Below, piece after piece: positions 1-6,744 of a DNA stretch of 11,846 nucleotides. The notes beneath the pieces are model-generated. The model saw nothing but the letters and a program-made list of their open reading frames with translations. It did not search any database and was not told where the DNA came from. Each line of letters begins with the position of its first letter. The first letter of the stretch is position 1. Source of the DNA: DATBLZ01 sp036555065 (GTDB lineage Bacteria > Pseudomonadota > Gammaproteobacteria > Steroidobacterales > Rariloculaceae); NCBI GenBank assembly GCA_036555065.1, contig DATBLZ010000156.1, forward strand, positions 1-11,846. The letters run 5' to 3'. The position numbers and the translations under genes are program-made.

Positions 1-204
1 TTCCTGTCGTTCATCGGCATGGGTGTCGCGCCGCCGACGCCGTCGTGGGGAAGCATGGCGAACGAAGGGATCAAGACCATGCTCGTTCATCCGCACGAGC
101 TTCTTTTCCCCGCGATTCTCATCAGCCTAACGGTGCTCGCGTTCAATCTACTCGGCGACGGCTTGCGCGACGCGCTCGACGTGCGCTTGCGAGGCAGCGA
201 ATGA
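1..204 (+). CDS. Peptide ABC transporter permease, DppC/OppC family (C-terminal fragment)
   Basis: This is the last 67 residues of an inner-membrane permease of the dipeptide/oligopeptide/nickel ABC importer family; the 5' part lies outside the window. The fragment runs from FLSFIGMGVAPPTPSWG through a final hydrophobic segment (LLFPAILISLTVLAFNLLGDG) to LRDALDVRLRGSE. The PPTPSWG motif followed by the LAFNLLGDGLRDALDPR-type ending is the standard C-terminus of DppC/OppC proteins. The stop codon overlaps the start of the next gene in an ATGA arrangement, so it is translationally coupled to the two ATPase genes. The second permease and the substrate-binding protein are presumably upstream. The actual substrate cannot be told from this piece. 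Confidence 0.93.
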   Translation, partial: FLSFIGMGVAPPTPSWGSMANEGIKTMLVHPHELLFPAILISLTVLAFNLLGDGLRDALDVRLRGSE

Positions 205-1244
205 GCGCGGCGCCGGAAACCGGCAACGATCGGGCGATTCTTGCGGTCGACGACCTTCACGTCGAATTCGATACTTACGGCGGTGTCGTCAAGGCCGTGC
301 GCGGCGCAACGTTCGACGTGCGCGCGGGCAAGACGCTTGCGATCGTCGGTGAGTCCGGGTGCGGTAAGTCGGTCACCGTCCAGAGCATCATGGGTCTGAT
401 TCCGATGCCGCCGGGACGCATCACTCGGGGCACGGCGATCCTCGACGGCATCGACATCATTCGGAAAAAGGTCGTCGACGGGGAGGACATCCGCGGCAAT
501 CGCATCGGGATGATCTTCCAGGACCCGATGAGCGGGCTGAATCCGACGATGAAAGTCGGCGACCAGATCGCCGAGACGCTTCAGGTGCATCGTGGCTATT
601 CCAAAGCGAGAGCCTTCGAGCGCGCGGTGGACTTGCTCGCGATGACGCACATTCCGGAGCCCGAGAAGCGCGCCCGGCAGTATCCGTTCGCGTTCTCGGG
701 AGGCATGTTGCAGCGCGCGATGATCGCGATGGCTATCGCGTGCGAGCCGGCGATCCTCATCGCCGATGAGCCGACGACGGCGCTCGACGTCACGATCCAA
801 GCGCAGATTTTGGATTTGATCCGGGAATTGCAGCGCAAGAACGGCATGGCGGTCGTGCTGATCACGCATGATTTGAGCGTCGTCGCGCGCATGGCCGACG
901 ACGTGGCGGTCATGTACGCGGGTGAGATCGTCGAGAAGGGCACGGTCGACGATGTGTTCTACCGCGCCGCGCACCCTTACACTCTTGGTCTCAAGAGCGC
1001 GCTGCCGAGCAACGCAACGGCGAAGGGGCAAGGATTGCGGCCGATCGAAGGATCGCCGCCGGACTTGTTCACGCCGCCAAAAGGGTGCGGGTACTTTGCA
1101 CGCTGCCCGCACGCACGGCGTCTCTGCGAGCATGACCACCCGCGGCGGTTCATATCGGGCCCGCACCACTATGCGCTGTGTTGGCTGCATCATCCGGATG
1201 CACCCAAGGATGCCGCGGCCATATTTCGTGGAGATCGGGCATGA
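201..1244 (+). CDS. Peptide ABC transporter ATP-binding protein, OppD/DppD type
   Basis: This 347-residue cytoplasmic ATPase energises a peptide-type ABC importer together with the OppF-like subunit encoded next. Visible motifs are Walker A GESGCGKS (50-57), Q-loop Gln107, the signature FSGGM (165-169), Walker B ILIADE (185-190) and the switch His223. The C-terminal oligopeptide/dipeptide-transporter extension has four cysteines (296, 302, 309, 327) in the GCxxxxRCP...C...C pattern, which binds an iron-sulfur cluster in some family members. The ATG at 201 was chosen because it overlaps the permease stop (ATGA) and begins just before the conserved LAVDDLHVEF strand. The same frame stays open upstream to position 45, but that stretch lies antiparallel to nothing and simply overlaps the permease coding sequence. 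The gene is part of an operon and overlaps the next gene by 4 nt. The length is normal for the family, and substrate specificity is undetermined. Confidence 0.95.
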   Translation: MSAAPETGNDRAILAVDDLHVEFDTYGGVVKAVRGATFDVRAGKTLAIVGESGCGKSVTVQSIMGLIPMPPGRITRGTAILDGIDIIRKKVVDGEDIRGNRIGMIFQDPMSGLNPTMKVGDQIAETLQVHRGYSKARAFERAVDLLAMTHIPEPEKRARQYPFAFSGGMLQRAMIAMAIACEPAILIADEPTTALDVTIQAQILDLIRELQRKNGMAVVLITHDLSVVARMADDVAVMYAGEIVEKGTVDDVFYRAAHPYTLGLKSALPSNATAKGQGLRPIEGSPPDLFTPPKGCGYFARCPHARRLCEHDHPRRFISGPHHYALCWLHHPDAPKDAAAIFRGDRA

Positions 1245-2275
1245 CCGTTCTCATCGACGCGCGCGCAGTGACGAAACACTTTCGCATCGCCCGCGGCCAG
1301 ACGGTGCACGCCGTCGACGATTTGTCGCTGGCGATAGACGCTAAGGAGATCGTCGGCCTCGTCGGCGAGAGCGGGTCCGGCAAGTCGACGTTCGGGAGGA
1401 CCTTGATCGGACTGCACGCGAAGACGGCCGGGGAGGTCTACTTCGACGGCGAAAAGCTCCCGCAACGATACGAACCTGCCGATTTCCGGCGCTACGCGCG
1501 CCAAATGCAAATGATTTTTCAGGACCCCTATTCGAGCTTGAATCCGCGCATGACGGTGGGCGAGATCGTCGGCGAAGGGTTGCGCCTGCACTCGGGGCTC
1601 CGTGGCGCGCAGATTCGCGACGCGGTCGGAGCATGGCTCGAGCGCGTCGGCCTCGAGAGAAGGCACGCGTCGCGCTATCCGCACGAATTCTCCGGAGGGC
1701 AACGGCAACGTGTCGGGATCGCGCGCGCGCTGATCATGCAGCCGCGATTCGTCGTTTGCGACGAGCCGATCTCGGCGCTCGACGTGTCGGTGCAAGCTCA
1801 GATCGTGCGCTTGCTCGGCGAGCTCAAGGAATCGCTGGGCCTAACCATGCTCTTTATCGCTCACGATCTCTCGATGGTGCGGTACGTTTCCGACCGCATG
1901 GCGGTCATGTACATGGGCTCGCTCGTCGAGCTCGGGTCGGCCGACGAGGTCTACTTCGAGCCCTTGCACCCCTATACGCAGACGTTGATCGCCTCGAATC
2001 CGCGGCCGGATCCCGAAGCCGAGAGAGCGCGCGCGACGATTCCGATCCAAGGCGAAATCACTTCACCCGTCAACATCCGACCCGGTTGCCGGTTTGCGAA
2101 GCGTTGTCCCCGGGTCATGGACGTGTGCCGAACAGTGACTCCGCTGCTGCGCACGGTCGAAGGCCCGACCGAGCGCCGCGTCGCGTGCCACCTTTACGAG
2201 CCTGCCGGCGTGGTTTCCGGGGTGTCTGCAGCTGCAGGAGCGGCTCTAGCCGCGACTACTCCTCGCGGGCTTTGA
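1241..2275 (+). CDS. Peptide ABC transporter ATP-binding protein, OppF/DppF type
   Basis: This 344-residue second ATPase is the partner of the OppD-like subunit. It has Walker A GESGSGKS (42-49), Q-loop Gln94, signature FSGGQ (150-154), Walker B FVVCDE (170-175) and switch His208. The C-terminal extension carries cysteines 283, 289, 296 and 316 in the same spacing logic as its partner. The ATG at 1241 overlaps the upstream stop (ATGA) and gives the family start MTVLIDARAVTKHF. The last 20 or so residues (Ala-rich, ending AATTPRGL) lie beyond the conserved VACHLYEP end of the family. They are partly encoded by a REP-like palindrome at 2237-2254, so this tail probably reflects insertion at the 3' end. 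The final 20 bp overlap the convergent prolyl-isomerase gene. No separate terminator is visible other than the REP hairpin. Confidence 0.95.
   Translation: MTVLIDARAVTKHFRIARGQTVHAVDDLSLAIDAKEIVGLVGESGSGKSTFGRTLIGLHAKTAGEVYFDGEKLPQRYEPADFRRYARQMQMIFQDPYSSLNPRMTVGEIVGEGLRLHSGLRGAQIRDAVGAWLERVGLERRHASRYPHEFSGGQRQRVGIARALIMQPRFVVCDEPISALDVSVQAQIVRLLGELKESLGLTMLFIAHDLSMVRYVSDRMAVMYMGSLVELGSADEVYFEPLHPYTQTLIASNPRPDPEAERARATIPIQGEITSPVNIRPGCRFAKRCPRVMDVCRTVTPLLRTVEGPTERRVACHLYEPAGVVSGVSAAAGAALAATTPRGL
2237..2254 (+). repeat. REP-like palindromic element 1
   Basis: The sequence GGAGCGGCTCTAGCCGCG has perfect 6-bp arms GCGGCT/AGCCGC around a 2-nt centre, preceded by a GGAG head. It matches the element at 11549-11570 (read on the minus strand) at 17 of 18 positions. 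GGAG- or GTAG-headed imperfect palindromes of this kind are the REP elements mobilised by RAYT (Y1 transposase-related) proteins in pseudomonads and xanthomonads. It sits at the junction of two convergent genes, inside the oppF coding frame and one base before the stop codon of the isomerase gene. It could act as a bidirectional transcription barrier. With only two copies in view, family membership is inferred. Confidence 0.6.
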
Positions 2276-3410
2276 AAATGCGCACTTGCTCGTTGAAACC
2301 CTCGACGAGCTCGTCGACGTGCGCCACCATTTGATTGTGTGCCTCGGCGGCCAATGCGTCTTGCAGCTCGCTGAGCTCTTGCGTTTCACCGACTTCCTCG
2401 AGGCAGTCGAGATAGATATCGCTCGCGCCGATGAACGCGCTCACTGCGTTGCGACGCTCCTCCATGACCGCGCGCGAGTCGACGGCGCCGTTCGGTAGCG
2501 GCGGCATGACGGGAACCTCGCAGTGCGCGAAGACCGCGTCGGCGCGGGGAACCGGCGGCGCGGTCAACGCGAGCGTTTCCGCGAGCGACATTGCGCGTCC
2601 ATAACCCGGATGCGAGGCATCGGTAATCGCGAAGTAATCATCGAGGACGTAGCGGGCGCGCTCGACGTCGGAGCTCGAGAGCGCCGCATTGGCTTCGCTG
2701 AGCAGCACATCCGGGTCCGCCGGCGCGCAGGATGCACGGTAGAGGCGTACCCACTCGAGCACGCCAGCGGAATCATCGACCGCATCCGCGTTCGCAATTT
2801 CGAGCTTGATCGTCTCGGTCCGCGACTCCTCGGCGAGGGCCTCGAGCGCGGCGCGATCGAGCACGGCCATCGACCTTACGGCGACGAGCGGCTCGGGCAC
2901 CTCGTTTTCCGTCGGCAGCCGGCCGATGGCATCGAGCGTCTCCATGCCGCTTGTGACGCGGCCGAACACCGTATAGCTGTAGTCGGCCTCGGAATCGTCG
3001 AGGCGTGTATTGTCCGCGAGATTTATATAGAACTGGGACGCCGACGCCACGGGATTCGGGTCGTTCGCGCGCCAAAAAGTGGCGATAGTCCCGCGCGTGT
3101 TGGAGAGCCCGTTATGCGATTCGTTCGGCAGCGCGTCGCGCGTCGCGCGCACGCGCAGCATCCTGTCGCGGGCTCCGCCCTGGACGATGAACCCGGCGAC
3201 GACGCGGTGGAATACCGTGCCCGAATAGAATCCCTGCTCCACATAGCCCAAGAAGCTCGCCACATGCTGCGGCGCCTCTTCAGCGAACAGCTCGATCGTG
3301 AAGGGACCCAAGTCCGTGCACGCCGCGACCTCGGTGCTCCGCGCCGGCGACGCCGCACAGAGCACGAATACCGCGGCCGCGATTCGCTGCGCGCACTTTG
3401 TGGGCTGCAT
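2256..3410 (-). CDS. Secreted cyclophilin-type peptidyl-prolyl cis-trans isomerase with C-terminal extension
   Basis: This 384-residue protein is predicted to catalyse cis-trans isomerisation of prolyl bonds in the periplasm. Residues 1-25 form a Sec signal peptide (basic start, then IAAAVFVLCAASPARS); the internal Cys lacks a proper lipobox. The cyclophilin domain spans about 35-185 and contains FHRVVAGFIVQGG (67-79). This supplies the catalytic-type Arg69, Phe74 and Gln77, followed by SQFYIN (125-130) and YTVFGRV (146-152). As in the E. coli PpiA/PpiB type, the Trp of human cyclophilin A is not present. Residues about 200-384 are an extra, mostly helical region with a CEVPVMPPLPNGAVDSR segment (297-313) and an acidic helical end. 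Ordinary bacterial cyclophilins are about 160-190 residues. The open frame extends upstream to 3878, but the ATG at 3410 is the one giving a signal peptide. It is convergent with oppF (20-bp overlap) and divergent from the DUF6152 gene. Confidence 0.88.
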   Translation of the reverse strand: MQPTKCAQRIAAAVFVLCAASPARSTEVAACTDLGPFTIELFAEEAPQHVASFLGYVEQGFYSGTVFHRVVAGFIVQGGARDRMLRVRATRDALPNESHNGLSNTRGTIATFWRANDPNPVASASQFYINLADNTRLDDSEADYSYTVFGRVTSGMETLDAIGRLPTENEVPEPLVAVRSMAVLDRAALEALAEESRTETIKLEIANADAVDDSAGVLEWVRLYRASCAPADPDVLLSEANAALSSSDVERARYVLDDYFAITDASHPGYGRAMSLAETLALTAPPVPRADAVFAHCEVPVMPPLPNGAVDSRAVMEERRNAVSAFIGASDIYLDCLEEVGETQELSELQDALAAEAHNQMVAHVDELVEGFNEQVRIFKAREE

Positions 3411-3455
3411 AGATCCAGAATACCACTGCGCGAACGGGAGGCCATGCCGGGGCTG

Positions 3456-3485
3456 TTTACGCTCGGCCGGCTCATACACTAAACT
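3456..3485 (+). promoter_or_regulatory. Candidate sigma-70 promoter for the DUF6152 gene pair
   Basis: TTTACG (3456-3461) and TAAACT (3480-3485) are separated by 18 nt, each matching 4 of 6 consensus positions. They lie in the 99-bp divergent gap, upstream of a strong purine-rich ribosome site GGGGAGGGG at 3496-3504 that is 5 nt from the ATG. The match is modest and the call rests largely on position. Confidence 0.35.
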
Positions 3486-3509
3486 CCTCGCCAGTGGGGA
3501 GGGGTGTGA

Positions 3510-3905
3510 ATGCCGTCCAAATCGCTCGTGTCTTTGGCTCTCGCCGCTGGCCTCTCGTTTACGCTGCTCTCTGCGAGCGCGCACCACTCGGTGTCCGGGC
3601 AGTTCGACCGCGACAGGCCCGTTTCGGTGACGGGCGTGATTACTCAAGTCGAGTGGATCAATCCGCACACTTATATACATCTCGAGAGCCGCGACCAGAA
3701 CGGCGCGGTTACGATGTGGCAATTCGAGTCGGCGCCGACCGCAATGCTGCGCAAAGTCGGGCTCACAAAAGAGATGCTCATGGGCGGCGGCGCTACCGTG
3801 ACGATCGATGCCATTCTCGCGCGCGACGGCACGGAGAATTTCGGCTGGCTGCTCAAGATTCAGTATCCGGATGGGCACTTCTACCAGCTCTCCGGGGATA
3901 GGTGA
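3510..3905 (+). CDS. Exported DUF6152 family protein
   Basis: This is a 131-residue exported protein of unknown function. Residues 1-24 are a classical signal peptide (MPSKSLVSLALAAGLSFTLLSASA), and the predicted mature protein starts HHSVSGQFD. The hallmarks of DUF6152 are present: HHS at 25-27, the strand VSVTGVITQVEWINPH (38-53), a WQFES segment (70-74), a ML..G segment, and a GxxVTI..ILARDGT run near the end. The small size and alternating hydrophobic pattern suggest a beta-barrel-like or OB-type fold. If the signal peptide is cut after ASA, the mature protein begins with His, and a second conserved His lies in NPH (53); both are potential metal ligands, which is inference. The start is fixed by a very strong Shine-Dalgarno sequence (3496-3504). 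A second exported protein follows 29 nt downstream, probably co-transcribed. Confidence 0.85.
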   Translation: MPSKSLVSLALAAGLSFTLLSASAHHSVSGQFDRDRPVSVTGVITQVEWINPHTYIHLESRDQNGAVTMWQFESAPTAMLRKVGLTKEMLMGGGATVTIDAILARDGTENFGWLLKIQYPDGHFYQLSGDR

Positions 3906-3934
3906 GGCGCGCTCGACGCCCGCGAGGAGACTCT

Positions 3935-4759
3935 ATGAAAACCACCTGGGAGATTGCGGCGCTCGGTCTTGCCGCGGCATTGCCGGTCGTAGCACTCGCG
4001 CAATCGGGGTCGGACGAGGTCCCGCGCTTGGACGGGCATCCCGATCTCAGCGGAACCTGGGACAACGGCAGCGGTATCGATTTCGTCCGTGCCGACACTC
4101 AAGGCGAGTCGATTTGCATCGGCCGCTGCCCGGGGTCGGCGCCGGCAGCTCCGCCGGCAGCGCCCGCGAATGCCGGCGCTCCTGCGGCTCGTCCGCCGGG
4201 TCCGGATCGGCCCAGGTACCGTGCCGAGTTCCAGGCGCGCGTGGCCGAGCTCGACGCGAACCAGGTCCAAGAGGATCCGGTCCTGCGCTGCAACCCGCCC
4301 GGGGTCCCGCGCATGGGTCCGCCCGACAAGATAGTGCAGCGGGCCGAGCAGGTCATATTTCTCTATGACGACGTGTCCGGCAATTTCTTCCGCATCATTC
4401 CGACCGACGGCCGCGGCCATCGCGACGACGTCGAGCCCGGTAACCTAGGGGACGCGGTCGGCCATTGGGAGGGCGACACGCTCGTCGTCGAAACCGTGAA
4501 CTTCAACGCCGAGACATGGTTGACCGACGACGGCTCGTTCCACACGGACAAGCTCCGCGTCGTCGAGCGCCTATCGCGCGACGCCGATACGCTGACTTGG
4601 CAGGCAACGGCTTACGACCCGGACGTGCTGACCGAGCCTTGGCAGATGCGGCCGCGCACGGCGCGCTTGACCGATGTCGACATCGTCGAGGCGGCGCCCT
4701 GCATCGAGCGGTCGATCGGTCACATGGTCGACAAGTCGAGCCACGACAACCCGCGCTAG
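3935..4759 (+). CDS. Exported hypothetical protein of the 'PDLSGTW' type
   Basis: This is a 274-residue protein of unknown function with an N-terminal signal peptide (1-22, ending VVALA before QSGSDE). Its features in order are PRLDGHPDLSGTWDN (30-44), a Pro/Ala-rich linker at 68-93, LRCNPPGVPR (118-126) and a C-terminal beta-rich domain. That domain carries DGRGHRDDVEP, GHWEGDTLVVETVNF (176-190) and a DDGSFHTDKLRVVERL stretch. Proteins with this 'GxWEGDTLVVxT' signature recur beside DUF6152 genes in soil proteobacteria and acidobacteria, which I recall from general knowledge rather than a search. The ATG at 3935 was chosen over an upstream GTG at 3902 because it has GAGGAGA (3924-3930) at proper spacing and starts a signal peptide. 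The two cysteines at 61 and 65 lie in CIGRC. The stop overlaps the convergent typA stop by 4 bp, leaving no room for a dedicated terminator. Confidence 0.75.
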   Translation: MKTTWEIAALGLAAALPVVALAQSGSDEVPRLDGHPDLSGTWDNGSGIDFVRADTQGESICIGRCPGSAPAAPPAAPANAGAPAARPPGPDRPRYRAEFQARVAELDANQVQEDPVLRCNPPGVPRMGPPDKIVQRAEQVIFLYDDVSGNFFRIIPTDGRGHRDDVEPGNLGDAVGHWEGDTLVVETVNFNAETWLTDDGSFHTDKLRVVERLSRDADTLTWQATAYDPDVLTEPWQMRPRTARLTDVDIVEAAPCIERSIGHMVDKSSHDNPR

Positions 4760-6579
4760 GCCCGCAACCGCGCGTCGCGACGGCGCGCGCTTTCCGTCAA
4801 CAACCTTTTTCGCAGGCGCACGCTCTTCGGCGTGATTTCGACGAGCTCGTCGTCGTCGATGAACTCGAGCGCCTGCTCGAGCGAGAATTTGATCGGCGGC
4901 GTCAACAGAATGTTCTCATCGGATCCGGCGGCGCGGATATTCGTGAGTTTCTTGCCCTTGGTCGGGTTCACGGGCAGGTCGTTGTCGCGGCTGTGAATCC
5001 CTACGATCATGCCTTCGTAGATCTCGGTGCCGTGGTCGATGAAGAGCGCCCCGCGCTCCTGCAGGTTGAATAGCGCATAGGCGAGCGCTTTTCCGGCAAC
5101 CGTCGAGACGAGCACGCCGTTCGTGCGCTGCCCGATATCCCCGGGCACTTTCGGCGCATAGTTGTCGAAGATGTGATACAGGAGCCCCGTTCCCGCCGTC
5201 ACGGTCAAGAACTGCGTCCTGAAACCGATCAGGCCGCGGGCCGGAATCCGATAATCGAGCCGCACGCGGCCGCGGCCGTCGGGTTGCATGCCGAGCAGCT
5301 CGCCTTTGCGCTCGGCGAGCCGCGTCATCACGGCGCCCTGGTATTCCTCCTCCATGTCGACGGTTACGAGCTCCCACGGCTCGCAAAGCACGCCGTCGAT
5401 CTCGCGCTCGATGACCGCCGGCCGCGAGACCGCGAGCTCGTAGCCTTCGCGGCGCATCGTCTCGATGAGGATGGATAGGTGCAGCTCGCCGCGGCCCGAC
5501 ACGCGGAACTTGTCGGGATCGCTCGTGTCTTCGACGCGCAGCGCCACGTTGTGCTTGAGCTCCTGGTCGAGCCGCTCCCGAATCTGTCGGCTCGTGAGAA
5601 ACTTTCCCTCGCGGCCGGCGAACGGGCTCTTGTTGACTTGAAACGTCATGCTGATCGTCGGCTCGTCGACGCGCAGCGGCGGCAAGCCCTCCGGAGCCGA
5701 GCGCGCGCAGACCGTGTCCGAAATCCGCAGGTCGTCGATGCCGCTGAACATCACGATGTCGCCGGCGGCGGCGGAATCGATGCGGATGCGCTCGAGGCCG
5801 TTGAAGCCATAGAGCTCCATGAGCTGCGCGTTGCGGATCGCGCCATCGCGGCCGACGACGCTGACCGGCGAGTTTGCGGTCGCAACGCCGCGGCTGATGC
5901 GGCCGATGCCGAGCACGCCGACGTACGAGTTGAAGCCGAGGCTCGAAACCTGTAGCTGCAGCGCGTCGCCGGCCGCCACGGTCGGCGGCGGCACGTGCTT
6001 CACGATGGCCTCGAACAAAGGCGTCATGTCGCCGCGGTCGGTGTCGGCCTTCGTGCCCGCATAACCCTTGAGTGCCGAGGCGTAGATCACCGGGAAATCG
6101 AGCTGCTCTTCGCTCGCGCCGATCCGATCGAAGAGATCGAACGTTCTATCGAGCACCCAGCTCGGGCGCGCGCCGTCGCGGTCGATCTTGTTGATGACGA
6201 CGAGCGGCACGATGCCGTACGAGAACGCCTTTTGAGTCACGAAGCGCGTCTGCGGCATCGGGCCATCGACGGCATCCACCAAGAGCAGCACGCCATCGAC
6301 CATCGAGAGCACGCGCTCGACCTCGCCGCCGAAATCGGCATGGCCGGGCGTGTCGACGATGTTGATGCGCCATTCCTTCCAACGAATGGCAGTGTTCTTG
6401 GCCAGGATCGTGATGCCGCGCTCCCGCTCGAGCTCGTTCGAATCCATGGCGCGCTCCGGAACCACCGTGCGCGCGTCGAGCGTTCCGGATTGCTGCAGCA
6501 AGCGATCGACGAGCGTCGTCTTGCCGTGATCGACGTGCGCGATGATCGCGATGTTGCGTAAGCGCTCGGTGGGAAACAT
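4756..6579 (-). CDS. typA: Ribosome-associated translational GTPase TypA/BipA
   Basis: This 607-residue full-length cytoplasmic GTPase of the EF-G/LepA superfamily acts on the ribosome, influencing 50S subunit assembly and stress or low-temperature adaptation. The GTPase motifs are all present: G1 AHVDHGKT (14-21), G2 RGITI (54-58), G3 DTPGH (76-80), G4 NKID (130-133) and a SALKG-type G5. Downstream come the EF-Tu domain 2, EF-G-like domains III and V, and the BipA-specific C-terminal domain. Recognisable stretches include GRGELHLSILIETMRREGYEL and GLIGFRTQFLT. The start gives MFPTERLRNIAIIAHVDHGK, matching the family N-terminus; the Shine-Dalgarno sequence is weak. A perfect TATAAT lies just upstream. 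The gene is convergent with the 'PDLSGTW' gene (4-bp overlap), and it lies downstream of, but is separated by a terminator from, the DUF4382 lipoprotein gene. The product call is secure. Confidence 0.98.
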   Translation of the reverse strand: MFPTERLRNIAIIAHVDHGKTTLVDRLLQQSGTLDARTVVPERAMDSNELERERGITILAKNTAIRWKEWRINIVDTPGHADFGGEVERVLSMVDGVLLLVDAVDGPMPQTRFVTQKAFSYGIVPLVVINKIDRDGARPSWVLDRTFDLFDRIGASEEQLDFPVIYASALKGYAGTKADTDRGDMTPLFEAIVKHVPPPTVAAGDALQLQVSSLGFNSYVGVLGIGRISRGVATANSPVSVVGRDGAIRNAQLMELYGFNGLERIRIDSAAAGDIVMFSGIDDLRISDTVCARSAPEGLPPLRVDEPTISMTFQVNKSPFAGREGKFLTSRQIRERLDQELKHNVALRVEDTSDPDKFRVSGRGELHLSILIETMRREGYELAVSRPAVIEREIDGVLCEPWELVTVDMEEEYQGAVMTRLAERKGELLGMQPDGRGRVRLDYRIPARGLIGFRTQFLTVTAGTGLLYHIFDNYAPKVPGDIGQRTNGVLVSTVAGKALAYALFNLQERGALFIDHGTEIYEGMIVGIHSRDNDLPVNPTKGKKLTNIRAAGSDENILLTPPIKFSLEQALEFIDDDELVEITPKSVRLRKRLLTESARRRDARLRA

Positions 6580-6606
6580 GGTCCGCGGTGCAGAAAAAGG
6601 TGGCGC

Positions 6607-6612
6607 ATTATA
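6607..6612 (-). promoter_or_regulatory. -10 box (TATAAT) of the typA promoter
   Basis: On the minus strand a perfect TATAAT is preceded by GTTCCACG and lies 27 nt before the typA ATG, giving a short leader of about 20 nt. I see no good -35 hexamer at 16-18 nt spacing, so recognition may rest on the -10 box or need an activator. A terminator just upstream (6691-6714) isolates it from the lipoprotein gene, which supports an independent promoter here. Confidence 0.5.
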
Positions 6613-6690
6613 CGTGGAACCGCGCGCGATGGACTGTGCAGCCGTGCTGCGCCGCGCGGCGACGTGCGCAAGCGCAGGGGAGGAACAAAG

Positions 6691-6714
6691 AAAACCCCGC
6701 CGCAGCGGGGCTTT
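6691..6714 (-). terminator. Intrinsic terminator downstream of the DUF4382 lipoprotein gene
   Basis: On the minus strand the stem GCCCCGC / GCGGGGT closes on a TGCG tetraloop and is followed by TTTTC. The flanking AAA and TTT can extend the stem, so the element could also work in the other direction. It lies 30 nt after the lipoprotein stop codon and before the typA promoter, exactly where an end-of-transcript signal is expected. Confidence 0.85.
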
Positions 6715-6744
6715 CAGGGCGAAAACGCGCAGCTAGGAAACTTG

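Noticed and set aside
87..1193. 368-codon open frame on the minus strand opposite oppD
   Set aside because: It is Arg/His/Asp-rich with no recognisable domain and mirrors a high-GC gene with complete ABC motifs on the other strand; a codon-bias shadow.
2523..3482. 319-codon open frame on the plus strand opposite the cyclophilin gene
   Set aside because: Composition is Arg/Ala-rich without motifs, whereas the minus strand has a signal peptide and an intact cyclophilin active-site motif.
3411..3878. Upstream extension of the cyclophilin frame by 156 codons
   Set aside because: It would run through the divergent promoter region and the DUF6152 gene and would bury the signal peptide; low-complexity composition.
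4140..4200. Repetitive GC-rich segment in the 'PDLSGTW' gene
   Set aside because: It is an Ala/Pro linker encoded by GCN/CCN codons, not a DNA repeat with independent meaning.
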